Below, in pieces: positions 41,014 to 44,054 of a stretch of DNA of 44,054 nucleotides. Source of the stretch: T3Sed10-241 sp036796255 (lineage in GTDB: Bacteria > Bacteroidota > Bacteroidia > Flavobacteriales_D > Cryomorphaceae). How positions within the stretch are numbered: the first letter of the stretch is position 1; the number at the start of each line of letters is the position of its first letter. A program made the position numbers and the translations under genes. The notes beneath the pieces are model-generated. The model searched no databases. It had not been told where the DNA came from and saw nothing but the letters and a program-made list of their open reading frames with translations. Location: assembly GCA_036796255.1 (NCBI GenBank), contig DAIRDH010000027.1, forward strand, positions 1-44,054, in the 5' to 3' direction.

Positions 41014-42237
41014 ATGGATAAAATACTTTTAGTTCTCGTTATCGTTCTGGTGGTCATTAGTATTGCCCAGATCGCGAAGATGTATCAGGTAACTGCTGAT
41101 ATGACTAAAAAACGAGAGGAGGATATTTCGCCAACCAGCAATAGGGTGAACGCCAATCTTTTGTTGTTTTTTATGATTGCATTGTTTGTCACCTTTATTT
41201 GGCAAATGATTGCTTTCAAAGATGTTTTGCTCCCTGTGGCTGCATCAGAGCATGGGGTGCTTACCGACCGACTTTTTAATATCAATTGGTTGATCCTTAT
41301 TCCCGCTTTTTTCATTGTCAATTTTCTCCTCTTCTTTTTTGCGTGGAAATATCGGTACAATAAGGAGCGCAAAGCCTTATACCTTGCACACAACAATACC
41401 TTGGAATTGGTTTGGACCATCATTCCTTCAATAGTCTTGGTATTCATAATTATTTATGGACTCCTTACCTGGAACAAGATTATGGACGCGCCTTCAGAAG
41501 ACGCATTGCACGTGGAGCTTTACTCCAAACAATTTGATTGGACAGCACGTTACTCGGGTAAAGATGACAAGATGGGTGAATCAAATTTTGCTTTGATTTC
41601 ATCGTCCAATCCTCTTGGGTTGTTAACTAAATTCACCTTGGAAGAGAAAGTAGTCGAGCTGAATGAAGAAATTGACAGGTTGGAGAAAAGGTTAATTGAC
41701 GATATCATCCCCGATAGTCAGGCGAAAGAAATACAGGACCGAATCAACATGAGGAAGAGGCAGCGTGCGCGGGTTATCAATTACAAGGAAGGAGGCATTG
41801 ATTTCTCTGCAGCCCTTGATGACAAAGTTGTTCGTGGTGAATTTCATATTCCGGTGGGAAGGGAGGTGAATTTTCAAATCAGGTCCCGTGATGTAATTCA
41901 CAGTGCCTATATGCCTCACTTTCGCGCACAAATGAACGCTGTTCCGGGAATGACAACCCAGTTTAAGTTTGTTCCTACGATTACCACCAAAGACATGAGA
42001 GAAAGTCTTGGAGATGAAGAATTCAATTACATCTTGCTTTGTAATAAAGTTTGCGGATCAGCGCACTACAATATGCAAATGAATATAATAGTTGACACTG
42101 AAGAGGATTACTTGAAGTGGATTGAGGAGCAGGGTACCTTTGCCGCTGCACTCGGAATAGAAGTGGACAATTCTTTCGCTGATGAGGCAGAGAATAGTGA
42201 AGTAGAAAAAGAAAGTAAAATAGCCCAAACTAAGTAA
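41014..42237 (+). CDS. coxB: Cytochrome c oxidase subunit II (CuA) with extra helices and a charged insertion
   Basis: A 407-residue subunit II, longer than the usual 250-300. Four hydrophobic helices (about 4-21, 48-66, 91-111, 132-152) precede the periplasmic CuA domain; canonical subunits have two. CuA ligands are visible as His296 (VIHSAYMPHF) and in CNKVCGSAHYNM (Cys343, Cys347, His351, Met354). The residue between the cysteines that is Glu in bovine and most other oxidases (a Mg-site ligand) is Lys345 here. A charged, helical insertion (about 200-262) splits the first half of the CuA domain. There is no fused cytochrome c domain, so electrons should come directly from ActE or ActA or from a soluble carrier. 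coxA follows after 10 bases. Confidence 0.95.
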   Translation: MDKILLVLVIVLVVISIAQIAKMYQVTADMTKKREEDISPTSNRVNANLLLFFMIALFVTFIWQMIAFKDVLLPVAASEHGVLTDRLFNINWLILIPAFFIVNFLLFFFAWKYRYNKERKALYLAHNNTLELVWTIIPSIVLVFIIIYGLLTWNKIMDAPSEDALHVELYSKQFDWTARYSGKDDKMGESNFALISSSNPLGLLTKFTLEEKVVELNEEIDRLEKRLIDDIIPDSQAKEIQDRINMRKRQRARVINYKEGGIDFSAALDDKVVRGEFHIPVGREVNFQIRSRDVIHSAYMPHFRAQMNAVPGMTTQFKFVPTITTKDMRESLGDEEFNYILLCNKVCGSAHYNMQMNIIVDTEEDYLKWIEEQGTFAAALGIEVDNSFADEAENSEVEKESKIAQTK

Positions 42238-42247
42238 ACGCACGATT

Positions 42248-44053
42248 ATGGCATCAGTAACTGAAGTGCATACCGCAGAGCATGCACACGCACACGGTGA
42301 CACCCACCACCACGAGGAGGGTTTCGTTTCGAAGTATATTTTTTCGCAAGATCATAAGATGATTAGCAAGCAGTTCCTGGTGACTGCTGTATTCATGGGT
42401 ATCATAGCGATGGCCTTGTCAATCTTCTTTCGCATGCAGTTGGCATGGCCTGGAGAAAGTTTTGGGATTCTGAATTATTTCCTTGGTGATCGTTGGGCTC
42501 CTGACGGCATATTGGACCGGAATATGTACCTCTCCCTGGTAACTATCCACGGGACAATTATGGTGTTTTTTGTCCTCACCGGTGGATTGAGCGGTACGTT
42601 CAGCAATTTGCTTATTCCTTTGCAAATTGGAGCGCGTGATATGGCTTCAGGATTTCTGAATATGTTGTCATATTGGTTCTTCTTTGTATCAAGTATTATC
42701 ATGGTGGCTTCCCTTTTCGTGGAGACAGGAGCCGCTGGCGGAGGTTGGACTGTTTATCCCCCTTTGAGCGCATTGCCTCAGGCGATGCCAGGTTCAGGAT
42801 TAGGAATGACGCTTTGGTTGGTTTCAATGACCCTGTTTATTGCCTCCTCACTTTTGGGTGGTTTGAATTACATTGTGACCATTCTCAACCTGCGTACAAA
42901 AGGAATGAAAATGACCCGTTTGCCACTGACCATTTGGGCTTTTTTCATCACCGCCGTATTGGGTGTGCTTTCTTTTCCTGTTCTCTTCGCTGCGGCCTTG
43001 CTGCTGATTATGGACAGGTCGATGGGTACAAGCTTTTACTTGAGTGATATTTATATTGCTGGAGAGGCACTTGACCCGGTAGGAGGAAGCCCCGTGCTGT
43101 ATCAACATTTATTTTGGTTCTTGGGGCACCCTGAAGTTTACATTGTTCTTCTTCCAGCCCTCGGAATTTCTTCTGAGGTGATTGCAACCAATTCACGAAA
43201 GCCAATATTTGGATATAGGGCTATGATTGGTTCAATACTCGCAATTGGATTCCTGTCATTTATTGTTTGGGGTCACCACATGTTTGTCACAGGGATGAAT
43301 CCATTCCTAGGATCTGTTTTCGTTTTTACAACATTGCTGATTGCTATTCCATCGGCTGTAAAAGCATTTAACTACATAACCACACTTTGGAAGGGCAATT
43401 TGAAGTTCACTCCAGCGATGCTATTTTCTATTGGACTGGTATCGACATTCGTCACTGGAGGTCTTACTGGTATTATTTTGGCTGACTCTGCCTTAGATAT
43501 CAATGTGCATGACACTTATTTTGTAGTGGCTCACTTCCACATCGTAATGGGGCTATCTGCTATTTTCGGAATGTTTGCAGGTATCTATCATTGGTTCCCT
43601 AAAATGTACGGCCGCATGTTGAACATGAAGCTTGGATATGCCCACTTCTGGCTTACCATAGTAGGCGGATATGGTGTGTTCTTCCCAATGCATTTCGTCG
43701 GCATGGCTGGAGCACCAAGGCGCTATTACCAGTACACAGATTACCCCATGTTTGATGGTTTGCTAAACTTGAATGTACTTATAACGGTTTTCGCAATTGG
43801 TGCAGCATTGGCACAAGCGTTGTTTTTGTTCAACTTCTTCTGGAGTATGTTCAAAGGGCAAAAAGCTGTTGAGAACCCCTGGAAGTCGAATACATTGGAA
43901 TGGACCACCCCGGTGGAACACCTTCATGGCAACTGGCCGGGTGCGCTTCCTGAAGTTCACAGATGGCCTTACGACTACAGCAAGCCCGGTAAAGAACTGG
44001 ATTATGTGCCCCAAACCGTTCCTCTTAGCGACGACGAAGAGGAGCATGGTTGA
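42248..44053 (+). CDS. coxA: Cytochrome c oxidase subunit I, A1 type, with His-rich N-terminus
   Basis: A 601-residue, complete heme-copper oxidase subunit I with 12 helices. It has the heme a ligand His101 (TIHGTIMVFF), CuB ligands His294, His343 and His344, the tyrosine cross-linked in this family (GHPEVY, Tyr298), and the heme ligands in VAHFHIVMG (429, 431). Glu296 in GHPEVY marks the A1 class. D-channel residues Asp131 and Asn138 and the K-channel Lys372 (IPSAVK, with Ser in place of the usual Thr) are present. The first 25 residues contain seven histidines (HTAEHAHAHGDTHHH), absent from textbook subunits. Last gene of the window, ending with TGA at 44051-44053; further cox genes would lie beyond it. 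Confidence 0.97.
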   Translation: MASVTEVHTAEHAHAHGDTHHHEEGFVSKYIFSQDHKMISKQFLVTAVFMGIIAMALSIFFRMQLAWPGESFGILNYFLGDRWAPDGILDRNMYLSLVTIHGTIMVFFVLTGGLSGTFSNLLIPLQIGARDMASGFLNMLSYWFFFVSSIIMVASLFVETGAAGGGWTVYPPLSALPQAMPGSGLGMTLWLVSMTLFIASSLLGGLNYIVTILNLRTKGMKMTRLPLTIWAFFITAVLGVLSFPVLFAAALLLIMDRSMGTSFYLSDIYIAGEALDPVGGSPVLYQHLFWFLGHPEVYIVLLPALGISSEVIATNSRKPIFGYRAMIGSILAIGFLSFIVWGHHMFVTGMNPFLGSVFVFTTLLIAIPSAVKAFNYITTLWKGNLKFTPAMLFSIGLVSTFVTGGLTGIILADSALDINVHDTYFVVAHFHIVMGLSAIFGMFAGIYHWFPKMYGRMLNMKLGYAHFWLTIVGGYGVFFPMHFVGMAGAPRRYYQYTDYPMFDGLLNLNVLITVFAIGAALAQALFLFNFFWSMFKGQKAVENPWKSNTLEWTTPVEHLHGNWPGALPEVHRWPYDYSKPGKELDYVPQTVPLSDDEEEHG

Positions 44054-44054
44054 T

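Noticed and set aside
43394..43430. Apparent loss of the K-channel lysine in CoxA
   Set aside because: I first looked in the wrong helix; the lysine is present in IPSAVK (residue 372) with Ser replacing Thr three residues earlier.
1..44054. CRISPR arrays, insertion sequences, integrases, prophage or defence islands
   Set aside because: No regularly spaced repeats, transposase or integrase motifs, or terminal repeats were seen; the only tRNA gene has no adjacent integrase or duplicated 3' end that I could find.

Overview
This window looks like a draft chromosomal contig or scaffold from a marine- or freshwater-type member of the Bacteroidota, most likely order Flavobacteriales. The case rests on three things: promoters of the Bacteroidota type (TTTG or TTG, about 19 bases, TAnnTTTG) in front of many genes, A-rich leaders in place of clear Shine-Dalgarno sites, and lineage-typical clusters (alternative complex III followed by cytochrome oxidase; HU-like/SPOR proteins; ExbB with two ExbD proteins). 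A run of exactly 100 N (23485-23584) marks a scaffold join. I see no phage, transposon, CRISPR array or defence island. This is mostly core genome, and I found no clearly undescribed multi-gene system.

Layout. 1-2544 (minus): a proton-channel cluster, ExbB, a four-helix membrane protein of unknown role, and two ExbD proteins, preceded by tRNA-Ser(GGA). 2814-4639 (minus): L-asparaginase and a TatD hydrolase. 4715-10384: a family-9 glycosyltransferase, an acyl-CoA thioesterase, HemJ, a kdsB / HU-SPOR / small-protein operon, and DprA. 10548-13250: glutamate dehydrogenase and Kbl. 13369-17288: the translation block rplM-rpsI-rpsB-tsf, a terminator, then pyrH-frr. 17621-18646 (minus): an isolated radical SAM/SPASM gene flanked on both sides by about 330 noncoding bases. 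18978-23234: an RND/MMPL exporter, rmlA and a polyprenyl diphosphate synthase. 23231-25073 (minus): an NAD-dependent epimerase broken by the N gap and a fasciclin lipoprotein. 25319-26932: an exported protein of about 21 MORN-like repeats. 27110-31684: rimP-nusA-infB. 31790-32302 (minus): a SPOR protein. 32583-44053: actABCDEF-coxB-coxA.

How the genes work together. The last 11.5 kb encodes a complete quinol-to-oxygen branch. ActA-F oxidise menaquinol in place of a bc1 complex and pass electrons through c-type hemes to the CuA centre of CoxB and on to the A1-type oxygen-reducing CoxA. The translation genes form two blocks with their own strong promoters. KdsB, the family-9 glycosyltransferase and RmlA point to a Kdo-containing lipopolysaccharide with a deoxysugar-bearing glycan. 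SPOR, ExbB/ExbD and MMPL proteins serve the envelope.

The most interesting signals are a terminator-like hairpin between the rimP-nusA-infB promoter and the rimP start codon, a long perfect hairpin in the rpsB leader, the HU-TM-SPOR protein that could link DNA to peptidoglycan, and lineage-specific changes in ActA and CoxB.
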